21,343 nucleotides of DNA, from positions 1 through 21,343 of the forward strand of contig JAUROO010000110.1 of assembly GCA_030829765.1 (NCBI GenBank), in the 5' to 3' direction. A program made the position numbers and the translations under genes. The notes beneath the pieces were generated by a model. That model saw nothing but the letters and a program-made list of their open reading frames with translations. It was not told where the DNA came from and searched no databases. The stretch is from Miltoncostaeales bacterium (lineage in GTDB: Bacteria; Actinomycetota; Thermoleophilia; Miltoncostaeales; Miltoncostaeaceae). Shown here piece after piece: positions 14,151-21,060 of the stretch; within the stretch, counting starts at the first letter, position 1, and each line of letters begins with the position of its first letter.

Positions 14151-15221
14151 CTAGGCGGCGGCGTCGCCCGCAGTCGCGGACTGCGCGGCGCGCATGGCGC
14201 CGAGACGCGCCAACGCCTCGTCGAGCGTGGCGTCCTCCATCAGCGCCTGCAGCTCGTGCTCGGGCAGACCACGCCCGGCCAGGTACCAGGAGTGGAATTT
14301 CCGCAGGTAATGGCATGCGCGCTCATCGCCCATGAGGTCCGCGATGTCACGCGCGAAGTGCTGGAGCTCCCCGATCACCTCACCTGCGGTCGGTCGTGGA
14401 TCCTGCTCGCCGCGGGCGATCGCCCCGAGTGCCCAGGGATTGCCCAGGGCGGCGCGGCCGATCATCACCGCCGCCGCGCCGGTCATGCCGAGGGCATCGA
14501 GCGCGTCCGCGGCATCGGTGATGTCGCCGCTGATCACCACCGGCACATCGACGGCATCCACCACCCGTGCGCTGATCGAGTGATCAGCCGTGCCCGCGTA
14601 CTCCTCGGCGGCGGCACGCGGGTGGATGGTGATGAGCGCAGCGCCCGCACCCTCGAAACGGCGTGCCACCTCGGCTGGGTCCATGTCACCCGGACGGAGG
14701 CCGCGGCGCATCTTCACGGACACCGGGATGCGCACGGCGTCGGCCATCGCGCGCACGACGGCCTCGCCCTTGGCGGGATCGGCGAGCAGGGCGGCGCCCG
14801 CTCCGGTCTTCATGATCTTGGGGACCGGGCACCCCATGTTGATGTCCACCATGTCCGCACCGGCATCCTCCACCGCGCGGGCGGCCTCGGCCATGACGTC
14901 AGGGTCGCCCCCGAACACCTGAATGGCGATGGGCGATTCGGCCGTGCCCAGTTGCAGCATGTCGCGTGTGCGCTTGTTGCCGTGGCGTATTCCGTGTGCC
15001 GCCACCATCTCCGACACCACGAGCCCGGCACCGTGCCGGCGCGACTGAGCACGGAACACGCGGTTGCCGATTCCGGCGAGCGGCGCCTGCACCACCCGGT
15101 TGGGGATGGTGAGCGATCCCACCCGGAACGGCTGGGCAAGCGGCCAGAGGCCGTCGGTGGGTGGCGGCGCGACCGGCTCCCGCGCGCGCGCCGCCACGAG
15201 GGCGCGCATGCGCTTCTTCAC
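14151..15221 (-). CDS. dusB: tRNA-dihydrouridine synthase (DusB type)
   Basis: This FMN-dependent enzyme reduces uridines in the tRNA D-loop using NADPH. The TIM barrel starts near residue 32 (FRVGSLTIPNRVVQAPLAG), with SEMV (70-73), the catalytic cysteine Cys131 in DINMGCPVPKI, Lys170 in SVKMRRG, TIHPRA, the VVISGDI strand and the phosphate-binding VMIGRAALGNPW. A C-terminal helical tRNA-binding domain contains the ERACHYLRKFHSWYLAG stretch. It has 356 residues, about 30 longer at the N-terminus than Bacillus DusB. The GTG start overlaps the coaX stop (GTGA), so the extension may be real. Neighbours coaX upstream and greA-lysS downstream match Clostridia. Confidence 0.93.
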   Translation of the reverse strand: MKKRMRALVAARAREPVAPPPTDGLWPLAQPFRVGSLTIPNRVVQAPLAGIGNRVFRAQSRRHGAGLVVSEMVAAHGIRHGNKRTRDMLQLGTAESPIAIQVFGGDPDVMAEAARAVEDAGADMVDINMGCPVPKIMKTGAGAALLADPAKGEAVVRAMADAVRIPVSVKMRRGLRPGDMDPAEVARRFEGAGAALITIHPRAAAEEYAGTADHSISARVVDAVDVPVVISGDITDAADALDALGMTGAAAVMIGRAALGNPWALGAIARGEQDPRPTAGEVIGELQHFARDIADLMGDERACHYLRKFHSWYLAGRGLPEHELQALMEDATLDEALARLGAMRAAQSATAGDAAA

Positions 15222-16009
15222 CGCCGGCGCCCCCGCGCGGGCGCACCGGCGGTCCGCTCATGGACGATGCGGAGCCCCTCGAGGGTGAGCATGGGCTCGT
15301 GCTCCTCCACCAGCACCGAGTGCGGAATGACCAGCGGCGCGAGCCCGCCGGTGGCCACCACCACCGGCTGGGCACCGAGCTCAACGGCCACACGGCTCAC
15401 CATGCCGTCCACCATCGCGGCCGCACCCAGCACCAGCCCGGACTGCATGCTCTCCACGGTGTTGCGGCCGATCGCCGCAGGGGGGGTGGCCAGCTCCACC
15501 CGCATCAGGCGCGCGGCGCGCTGCGACAGGGCATCGAGCCCGCTGTCCACCCCGGGGGCAATGACCCCCCCGAGGAACTCGCCGGCCTCGGACACCACAT
15601 CGAGCGTGGTGGCGGTGCCGAAGTCGACCACCACGCATGGCCCGCCATGGAGGGCGTGCGCTGCGACGGCATTGGCGATGCGATCGGCACCCACCTCATG
15701 CGGGTTGTCCACCAGGAGGGACATGCCCGTGCGCACCCCGGGGCCCACGACCACGGCGGGCCGGTCGAGGTAGCGATCGGCCAGCGCCTGGTAGGCCACC
15801 GTCAACTCGGGAACCACCGAGGCCACCACCACGTGGTCCACCTCGGTCAGGCTGCCTCCGCGCAGCTGCAGGATGTTGTCGTGGCTGGCTGCGAGCTCGT
15901 CCACCGTGGTGCGGCGGATGGTCGATACCCGCCAGTCGTGCAGCAGCTCGTCGCCGGAGAACAGGCCCGCGACGGTCTGGGAGTTGCCGACGTCCACCGC
16001 AAGCAGCAT
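15218..16009 (-). CDS. coaX: Type III pantothenate kinase
   Basis: CoaX phosphorylates pantothenate, the first committed step of coenzyme A synthesis. The 263-residue ASKHA-fold protein has the phosphate loop DVGNSQT (6-12), NPHEVGADRIANAVAAH (102-118) with the catalytic Asp109, VVDFGTATTLDVV (127-139) with the second phosphate loop, and GGVIAPG (147-153). Type III enzymes are not feedback-inhibited by CoA and use monovalent cations, by family knowledge. The ATG shares one base with the preceding stop (TGATG) and the stop overlaps dusB (GTGA). It ends in a basic tail (ARGRRR). Confidence 0.95.
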   Translation of the reverse strand: MLLAVDVGNSQTVAGLFSGDELLHDWRVSTIRRTTVDELAASHDNILQLRGGSLTEVDHVVVASVVPELTVAYQALADRYLDRPAVVVGPGVRTGMSLLVDNPHEVGADRIANAVAAHALHGGPCVVVDFGTATTLDVVSEAGEFLGGVIAPGVDSGLDALSQRAARLMRVELATPPAAIGRNTVESMQSGLVLGAAAMVDGMVSRVAVELGAQPVVVATGGLAPLVIPHSVLVEEHEPMLTLEGLRIVHERTAGAPARGRRR

Positions 16010-16317
16010 CAGGCCAACGGCTCCTTGTCATCGGTGCGCAGCACCTCGACGGTGATGTCCTGCGTGGTGTGGATCTCCACCCGCGGGATGATGCGCGTGG
16101 GGCGGTTCTTGTCCCACACCCACACGTCCTCCATCACCACGTGGAAGAACGGATATGCCGCCTGCGGGTCCACCTGGCGCTCGAGCCGGTTGCACAGGTA
16201 CGTGGCCTCCTGCGTGAGCACGCAGTAGCGGAAGAGCGGGAACACGTCCGCGTATTCGCGCTTGAGACGCAGTTCCAGCTCGGCGTCGTACTCGTCCAGT
16301 TCGTCGGTGTGCGACAT
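16009..16317 (-). CDS. DUF2469 family protein
   Basis: The 102-residue soluble protein matches the actinobacterial DUF2469 family (Mycobacterium Rv2901c type). The N-terminus DEYDAELELRLKREYADV (8-25) parallels the mycobacterial KYETEMELSLYREYKDI stretch, and DVWVWDKNRPTR (64-75) parallels DAWVWDMYRPAR. No function is established for the family. In mycobacteria it lies near rnhB and yraN; here it lies between folK and coaX and is joined to coaX by a TGATG overlap. No clear Shine-Dalgarno precedes the ATG. A TATGCT 9 bases before the start could be a -10 element of a nearly leaderless transcript, but no matching -35 is seen. Confidence 0.88.
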   Translation of the reverse strand: MSHTDELDEYDAELELRLKREYADVFPLFRYCVLTQEATYLCNRLERQVDPQAAYPFFHVVMEDVWVWDKNRPTRIIPRVEIHTTQDITVEVLRTDDKEPLA

Positions 16318-16379
16318 GGGCCGGAAAGCATAGACCCGCCCCGCGCCAATGCCCTGATGGCCCCCCGGGCGGACCTGCG

Positions 16380-16871
16380 TCAGGCCAGGGGCCCGAGGCG
16401 GGTCGCATGCTGCGCCTGCACGGCGGACGCCGCGAGGAGGTCAGCGACGTGTGCGCCATCCGGCAGCACGAGGTCAGGAGCAATCTCGACAAGGGGCTCC
16501 AGGGCGAACCGGCGCTCGTGCAGGCGCTCATGCGGAATGACCAGATCGGGCGCGCGCCACGCGCCGCTGTCCCAGGCGAGGATGTCGATGTCGAGTGGAC
16601 GCGGGCCCCAGCGCGGTCCCTCGATCCGGCCGGCCTCGGCCTCGAGGGCCTTCGCCAGGCCGAGCATGCCCGGGGGGTCCAGGGCGCCGTGCACGCGGCA
16701 GGCGGCGTTCAGGAACTCGGGCTGGTCCACCACGCCCTGCGGCGCAGTGGCGTACGCGCCGCTCACCGCCTCCACCTCCAGGCCCTCATCGGCGAGCCGG
16801 CCAAGGGCCCAGCGCAGGGCATCGGCCCGGTCGCCCAGGTTCGATCCCAGCCCGAGCCACATCACGCTCAC
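16380..16871 (-). CDS. folK: 2-amino-4-hydroxy-6-hydroxymethyldihydropteridine pyrophosphokinase
   Basis: HPPK moves pyrophosphate from ATP to the pterin alcohol, preparing the FolP substrate. The 163-residue protein has LGLGSNLGDR (6-15), YATAPQGVVDQPEFLNAA (40-57), RWGPRPLDIDIL (87-98) with the magnesium-binding Asp94 and Asp96, and IPHERLHERRFALEPLVEI (112-130). All the usual motifs are intact. The GTG start overlaps the folB stop (GTGA). The folP-folB-folK order is the same as in Bacillus. Confidence 0.96.
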   Translation of the reverse strand: MSVMWLGLGSNLGDRADALRWALGRLADEGLEVEAVSGAYATAPQGVVDQPEFLNAACRVHGALDPPGMLGLAKALEAEAGRIEGPRWGPRPLDIDILAWDSGAWRAPDLVIPHERLHERRFALEPLVEIAPDLVLPDGAHVADLLAASAVQAQHATRLGPLA

Positions 16872-17239
16872 GCCGGGTCGCGTTCCGCGTGCAGCGTCAC
16901 CGAGACGTCATCGAGGACGTGGGGGATCGCAACCTGCGGCTTCGCGACGGTCACCGTCACAGCGCACACCACGGGCTCACGCAGCGCGCGGTCGGCGATC
17001 AGGCGGCACAGGCGCTCGAGCAGGGCCACGGGCTCGCCGGCGACGATGCCGGCCACGTCATCCGCGATCACCGCGTAGTCCACGGTGTCTGCCAGGTCAT
17101 CGCTCGCCGCAGCGGCGTCGGTCGCGAGGACCATGTCCAGGTCCACCACGAAGCGCTGGCCGAGGACCCGCTCGGCCTCATGCACGCCATGCCGGCCCGC
17201 CACCTCGAGCCCCCGTATGCGCACCACCACATCGCTCAT
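16868..17239 (-). CDS. folB: Dihydroneopterin aldolase
   Basis: FolB converts dihydroneopterin to the hydroxymethyl-pterin used by FolK, releasing glycolaldehyde. The 123-residue protein shows RGLEVAGRHGVHEAERVLGQRF (9-30), DTVDYA (51-56), LLERL (73-77) with Glu75, and VAKPQVAI (98-105) with the catalytic Lys100. Length is normal for this octameric tunnel-fold enzyme. It is coupled at both ends, ATGA with folP and GTGA with folK. Confidence 0.95.
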   Translation of the reverse strand: MSDVVVRIRGLEVAGRHGVHEAERVLGQRFVVDLDMVLATDAAAASDDLADTVDYAVIADDVAGIVAGEPVALLERLCRLIADRALREPVVCAVTVTVAKPQVAIPHVLDDVSVTLHAERDPA

Positions 17240-18057
17240 GCCCCGCCCCCGCGGATCTCGGTGAATACCCGCAGGGCATCCACGGTCTCGTCCACATCAT
17301 GCACCCTCACCACGGAAGCGCCCGCGGCAACGGCAGCCAGCGCGGCGCCGAGCGACCCGGCGCGACGTTCCCCCACATCCCGCCCGGTCAGCGAGCCGAT
17401 CATTCCCTTGCGCGCTGCGCCCACCAGGACGGGGCGCCCCAGCGAGGAGATCACTCCGAGCCCCCGTAGAAGCGCGAGGTTGTGGTCGAGCGACTTCCCG
17501 AAGCCGATCCCCGGATCCAGCACGATGGCATCCTCAGCCACCCCCCCGCGGACTGCGGCGGCCATGCGCCCCTCGAGGAACGCGGCGACCTCGGACACCA
17601 CGTCCCCGTAGTGCGGGTCATCCTGCATGGTCGCGGGCTCGCCCTGCATGTGCATGAGGCAGATCCCGACGCCCCTCTCGGCGACCAACGGGAGCATCGC
17701 CGGGTCCCCCCCGGCGGAGACATCGTTCACCAGCACCGCGCCGGCATCGATGGCCACCCGGGCCACTGCCGCATGACGGGTGTCGACGGAGAGTGGTGCG
17801 GCGGGCACGGTGCCCGCCAGCGCGCGCATCACGGGCGCGAGGCGCGCGATCTCCACCTCCGTCCCGGCCGGCGTCGCGCCGGGCCGGGTGCTCTCGGCTC
17901 CCACGTCGATGATTGCCGCCCCACCGGCGGCCATGGCGCGGGCATGATCCGCGGCCGCAGCGCCATCGAGGTATTCGCCCCCGTCACTGAACGAATCGGG
18001 GGTCACATTGAGGATCCCCATCACGCACGGTGCGCGAAGCCAGGTGAGCGGTGACAC
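17236..18057 (-). CDS. folP: Dihydropteroate synthase
   Basis: DHPS joins the pterin pyrophosphate from FolK to p-aminobenzoate and is the sulfonamide target. The 273-residue TIM barrel has MGILNVTPDSFSDGG (13-27, Asn17), DVGAESTRPGA (51-61), SVDTR (90-94, Asp91), LVNDVSAG (109-116), DPGIGFGKSLDHN (181-193), Lys217 and VRVHDVDE (250-257, Arg251, His253). The usual S-R-K-S before MIG is A-R-K-G here (215-218); the second Ser helps hold the p-aminobenzoate carboxylate in studied enzymes. The start is a GTG 59 bases after the ftsH stop with no strong ribosome-binding site. An in-frame TAG just upstream excludes a longer protein. The pab genes found next to folP in Bacillus are absent. Confidence 0.96.
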   Translation of the reverse strand: MSPLTWLRAPCVMGILNVTPDSFSDGGEYLDGAAAADHARAMAAGGAAIIDVGAESTRPGATPAGTEVEIARLAPVMRALAGTVPAAPLSVDTRHAAVARVAIDAGAVLVNDVSAGGDPAMLPLVAERGVGICLMHMQGEPATMQDDPHYGDVVSEVAAFLEGRMAAAVRGGVAEDAIVLDPGIGFGKSLDHNLALLRGLGVISSLGRPVLVGAARKGMIGSLTGRDVGERRAGSLGAALAAVAAGASVVRVHDVDETVDALRVFTEIRGGGA

Positions 18058-18116
18058 GGCGATGCCCGCAGGCTACCCCGGTGCCAGGCAGCAGCGCAGT
18101 GCCCGCCGCGGAGCGG

Positions 18117-20066
18117 CTACGCGCCTGCGGTGCCCGGGGCGCTGCCCGGGGCGGGGGGCGGCAGCGGCGAGCGGCGCTTCGATGCACCGGCCTCGTCGGC
18201 CTCGCGTTCGGCCTCAGCGGCCTTCTGGCGGGCGCGCTCGTCCTTCACCCGGAAGACATCGGCCTCCGACTCGCCCTCGAGCAGGCGCAGGAACTCATCG
18301 CGCTCGATGGTCTCGCGGCGCAGGAGGACCTGGGTGATGTTCTCGAGGGCATGGCGGTGCTCGGACAGGATGTCCTTCGCGCGCTGGTAGGCGTCCTCGA
18401 TGATGCGACGGATCTCGACGTCGATCTGGCGGGCGATGTCATCGGAATAGTCCGGCTCGGAGTGCATGTCGCGACCGAGGAACGGGGCGCCGTGGTTGTG
18501 GCCCAGTACCCGCGGGCCGAGCTTCTCACTCATGCCGAAGCGCATGGTCATCTGCTTGGCCGTGGCCGTGACCTTCTCGAGGTCGTTGGCGGCGCCCGTG
18601 GTGATCTCGGCGAACACCAGCTCCTCGGCGGCACGGCCTCCGAGCGTCATGGCCATGGTGTCCTCGAGCTGCGCACGCGTGGTGAGGAACTTGTCCTCGG
18701 CGGGCATCGAGATGGTGTAGCCCAGGGCCTGGCCGCGGCTGACGATCGAGATCTTGTGCACCGGGTCGGCGTTCGGGAGGAAGTGCCCCACGATGGCATG
18801 GCCCATCTCGTGATACGCGGTGACCACCCGCTCCTTGTCGGACAGCAGGCGGGTCTTCTTCTCCGGGCCCGCGATCACGCGCAGGATGCCCTCCTCGAGC
18901 TCCTGGCCGTCGATGACCTTCTTGCCCTTGCGGGCGGCGAGCAGGGCCGACTCGTTCACCAGGTTGGCCAGGTCGGCGCCCGTGAAGCCCGGCGTCTGCC
19001 CGGCCAGCGTGTCGAGGTCGATGTCCTTGGCGATCGGCTTGCCGCGCGTGTGCACCCGCAGGATCTCCGCACGGCCCGCGCGGTCGGGGCGGTCCACCAT
19101 GATCTGGCGGTCGAATCGACCGGGCCGGAGGAGCGCCGGGTCGAGGATGTCCGGCCGGTTCGTCGCGGCGATGAGGATGATGTTGTCCTTGGCCTCGAAC
19201 CCGTCCATCTCGACGAGCAACTGGTTCAGCGTCTGCTCGCGCTCGTCGTGGCCGCCGCCCATGCCCGCGCCGCGGTGCCGGCCCACGGCATCGATCTCGT
19301 CCATGAAGATGATGCAGGGCGAATTCTGCTTGGCCTGTTCGAAGAGGTCGCGCACGCGGCTGGCGCCGACGCCCACGAACATCTCCACGAAGTCCGACCC
19401 CGAGATGGAGAAGAACGGCACTCCCGCCTCGCCGGCCACCGCACGGGCAAGCAGGGTCTTGCCGGTACCCGGGGGGCCGTAGAGCAGGACGCCCTTGGGA
19501 ATGCGCGCGCCAAGCGACTGGAAGCGCTTCGGGTTCTCGAGGAACTCCTTGATCTCCTCCAGCTCCTCCACGGCTTCCTCGGCGCCCGCGACGTCGCTGA
19601 AGGTGATCTTCGGCTGATCCACCGACATGCGCTTGGCACGGCTCTTGCCGAAGCTCATCACCTTCGAGCCGCCGCCCTGCATCTGGTTCATCAGGAAGAT
19701 CCAGAACACGAAGAACAGCAGGAAGGGGGCGAGGGTGATGAGGAAGCCCCACCATGCCGAACCCCCGCGGCCCTCCACCACCATCGGCACCTTCGCGGCG
19801 TCGATGGCACTGGTCACCTCGGCGCCGCTGTCATCGGGGAACCCGGTCACGTAGGTCGTGCCGTCCTTCAGCGTGACCTCGAGCTCCTGGTCCTTGGTCT
19901 GCATCGTGACCCGCGACACCTTGCCCGCCGCCAGGTCCTGCTGGTAGCCCGTGTAGGTGGGCTGCTCGGCCGGCTCCGATGACGACGTGACAAGCCTCTG
20001 GGCCACGAAGGCCAGGAGGATCACGATGAGGATGGGAAATGCGGCGCTCTTGAAGAAGCGGCTCAG
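18117..20066 (-). CDS. ftsH: ATP-dependent zinc metalloprotease FtsH, probable CTG start
   Basis: This membrane AAA protease degrades misfolded and regulatory membrane proteins. From CTG 20066 it has 649 residues: membrane helix 1 (about 7-26), an extracytoplasmic domain (27-103), helix 2 (104-126), an AAA module with Walker A GPPGTGKT (197-204), pore motif FVG (230-232), Walker B IIFMDE (252-257) and SRH with Arg314 and Arg317, then the zinc protease domain with HEMGH (419-423) and third ligand Asp495 (TTGAANDLEK). A Pro/Ala-rich tail closes it. The first standard start, GTG 20024, would remove half of helix 1. An in-frame TGA two codons before CTG 20066 leaves little choice, and GGGAG stands 7 bases before the CTG. 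It follows hpt, as in Bacillus. Confidence 0.96.
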   Translation of the reverse strand: MSRFFKSAAFPILIVILLAFVAQRLVTSSSEPAEQPTYTGYQQDLAAGKVSRVTMQTKDQELEVTLKDGTTYVTGFPDDSGAEVTSAIDAAKVPMVVEGRGGSAWWGFLITLAPFLLFFVFWIFLMNQMQGGGSKVMSFGKSRAKRMSVDQPKITFSDVAGAEEAVEELEEIKEFLENPKRFQSLGARIPKGVLLYGPPGTGKTLLARAVAGEAGVPFFSISGSDFVEMFVGVGASRVRDLFEQAKQNSPCIIFMDEIDAVGRHRGAGMGGGHDEREQTLNQLLVEMDGFEAKDNIILIAATNRPDILDPALLRPGRFDRQIMVDRPDRAGRAEILRVHTRGKPIAKDIDLDTLAGQTPGFTGADLANLVNESALLAARKGKKVIDGQELEEGILRVIAGPEKKTRLLSDKERVVTAYHEMGHAIVGHFLPNADPVHKISIVSRGQALGYTISMPAEDKFLTTRAQLEDTMAMTLGGRAAEELVFAEITTGAANDLEKVTATAKQMTMRFGMSEKLGPRVLGHNHGAPFLGRDMHSEPDYSDDIARQIDVEIRRIIEDAYQRAKDILSEHRHALENITQVLLRRETIERDEFLRLLEGESEADVFRVKDERARQKAAEAEREADEAGASKRRSPLPPPAPGSAPGTAGA

Positions 20067-20073
20067 CGGTCAG

Positions 20074-20078
20074 CTCCC
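20074..20078 (-). promoter_or_regulatory. Shine-Dalgarno supporting the ftsH CTG start
   Basis: GGGAG lies 7 bases before CTG 20066. The upstream stop TGA (20070-20072) is in frame, so initiation must occur between 20069 and 20024, and CTG is the only near-cognate NTG codon there before GTG 20024. Confidence 0.65.
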
Positions 20079-20155
20079 GCTCGACGACGTCCCACGAGGG
20101 TAGCAGCGCCTGCCGGATCCGCGATCCGCAGCGGGGTGCCGGAACCGCGCCGGGG

Positions 20156-20683
20156 TTACCCGGGCAGGGCGCTGATGTACGGCAGCTCCCTGAACCGCTC
20201 CCCCGCGTCCAGTCCGTAGCCCACGACGAACACGTCGGGCAGGCGGAAGCCCACGTACCGCGTGCCCAGGTCCAGGCGGTCCGCGGCGGGCTTGCTGAGC
20301 AGCGCGCACGTCTCGAGGGACGCGGGATCGCGCGCCGAGAGGTTGCGCATGAGGTACCGCAGGGTGCGCCCCGAATCGATCACGTCCTCCACCAGCAGGA
20401 CGTCCCGCCCCTCGATCGCGACATCGAGGTCCTTGGTGATGCGCACGACGCCGGACGAATGGGTAGCCGAGCCGTATGAGGACACCGACATGAAGTCGAT
20501 CTCGCAGGGGACGGTGAGCTCGCGCACCAGGTCGGCGGTGAAGAACACCGCGCCCTTCAGGATCCCGACCACCAGCAGGTCGCGGCCCGCGTAGTCGGTG
20601 GAGATCTCGGCAGCCATCTCGCGCACGCGCTCGGTGAGCCGCTCGCGCGTCACCAGCACCTCGCCGGGCACGGCCCCGCTCAC
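20156..20683 (-). CDS. hpt: Hypoxanthine(-guanine) phosphoribosyltransferase
   Basis: Hpt salvages hypoxanthine and guanine using PRPP. With the GTG at 20683 the protein has 175 residues, normal for bacterial HPRT. Visible motifs are LLVVGILKGAVFFTADL (36-52), the flexible-loop region with SSYG (68-71), and the PRPP-binding LLVEDVIDSGRTL (96-108), followed by TCALLSKPA and VGFRLPDVFVVGYGLD (144-159). The open frame continues upstream to 21202, but only this part is HPRT-like. GTG 20683 overlaps the tilS stop as GTGA, the usual tilS-hpt coupling. The ribosome-binding site is weak. Confidence 0.95.
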   Translation of the reverse strand: MSGAVPGEVLVTRERLTERVREMAAEISTDYAGRDLLVVGILKGAVFFTADLVRELTVPCEIDFMSVSSYGSATHSSGVVRITKDLDVAIEGRDVLLVEDVIDSGRTLRYLMRNLSARDPASLETCALLSKPAADRLDLGTRYVGFRLPDVFVVGYGLDAGERFRELPYISALPG

Positions 20684-21060
20684 GCTGCCACCGCCCGGAG
20701 GGCAACGGCGGCCTCGCCGGGCATCGCGACGGCCGAGGGGTCCACCCGGTGCCCCGGCACCCACACCACCCCGCGCCGGTCGGCCACCACCGCGACGCAC
20801 TGCCGTCGGCGCGCCGGCACCCCGGCCGCGGCCAGCATGCGGCCGAGCGACTGATGCCCGCCGCCCGCAAGGCCCATGCGATCCCCGGGACGCGGGCCCC
20901 TCACCACGAGGTCGCCCTCGCAGCGCACCCAGGCCGCGTCGGCACCGGACCCGGGCACGGCGACGCCTGCACGGGCGCTCAGCAGGGTGCCTGCGACCTG
21001 CACCGTCCCGGGCACCGGGAGCGGCGTGGGCACGATCAGCAAGGTGATCAACAGCGGCAA
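20680..21060 (-). pseudogene. tilS: tilS C-terminal fragment (tRNA-Ile lysidine synthase)
   Basis: The last 110 or so residues match the TilS C-terminal domain: RGPRPGDRMGLAGGGHQSLGR, MLAAAGVPARRRQCVAVVAD and GVVWVPGHRVDPSA. TilS modifies the wobble C of tRNA-Ile(CAU). The N-terminal PP-loop ATPase domain with SGGxDS, about two thirds of a normal protein, is not in any frame of the 283 bases left to the window edge. TilS-like sequence seems to begin near PLPVPG (about 21025); upstream the same frame meets a TAG near 21107. The TTG at 21060 is only a formal start. Either the gene was broken by an insertion or rearrangement, or the assembly is wrong near this edge. A full enzyme is normally essential, so a complete copy is expected elsewhere. 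Confidence 0.75.

Noticed and set aside
18051..19982. Plus-strand open frame of about 640 codons opposite ftsH
   Set aside because: Fully antisense to FtsH with no protein-family features.
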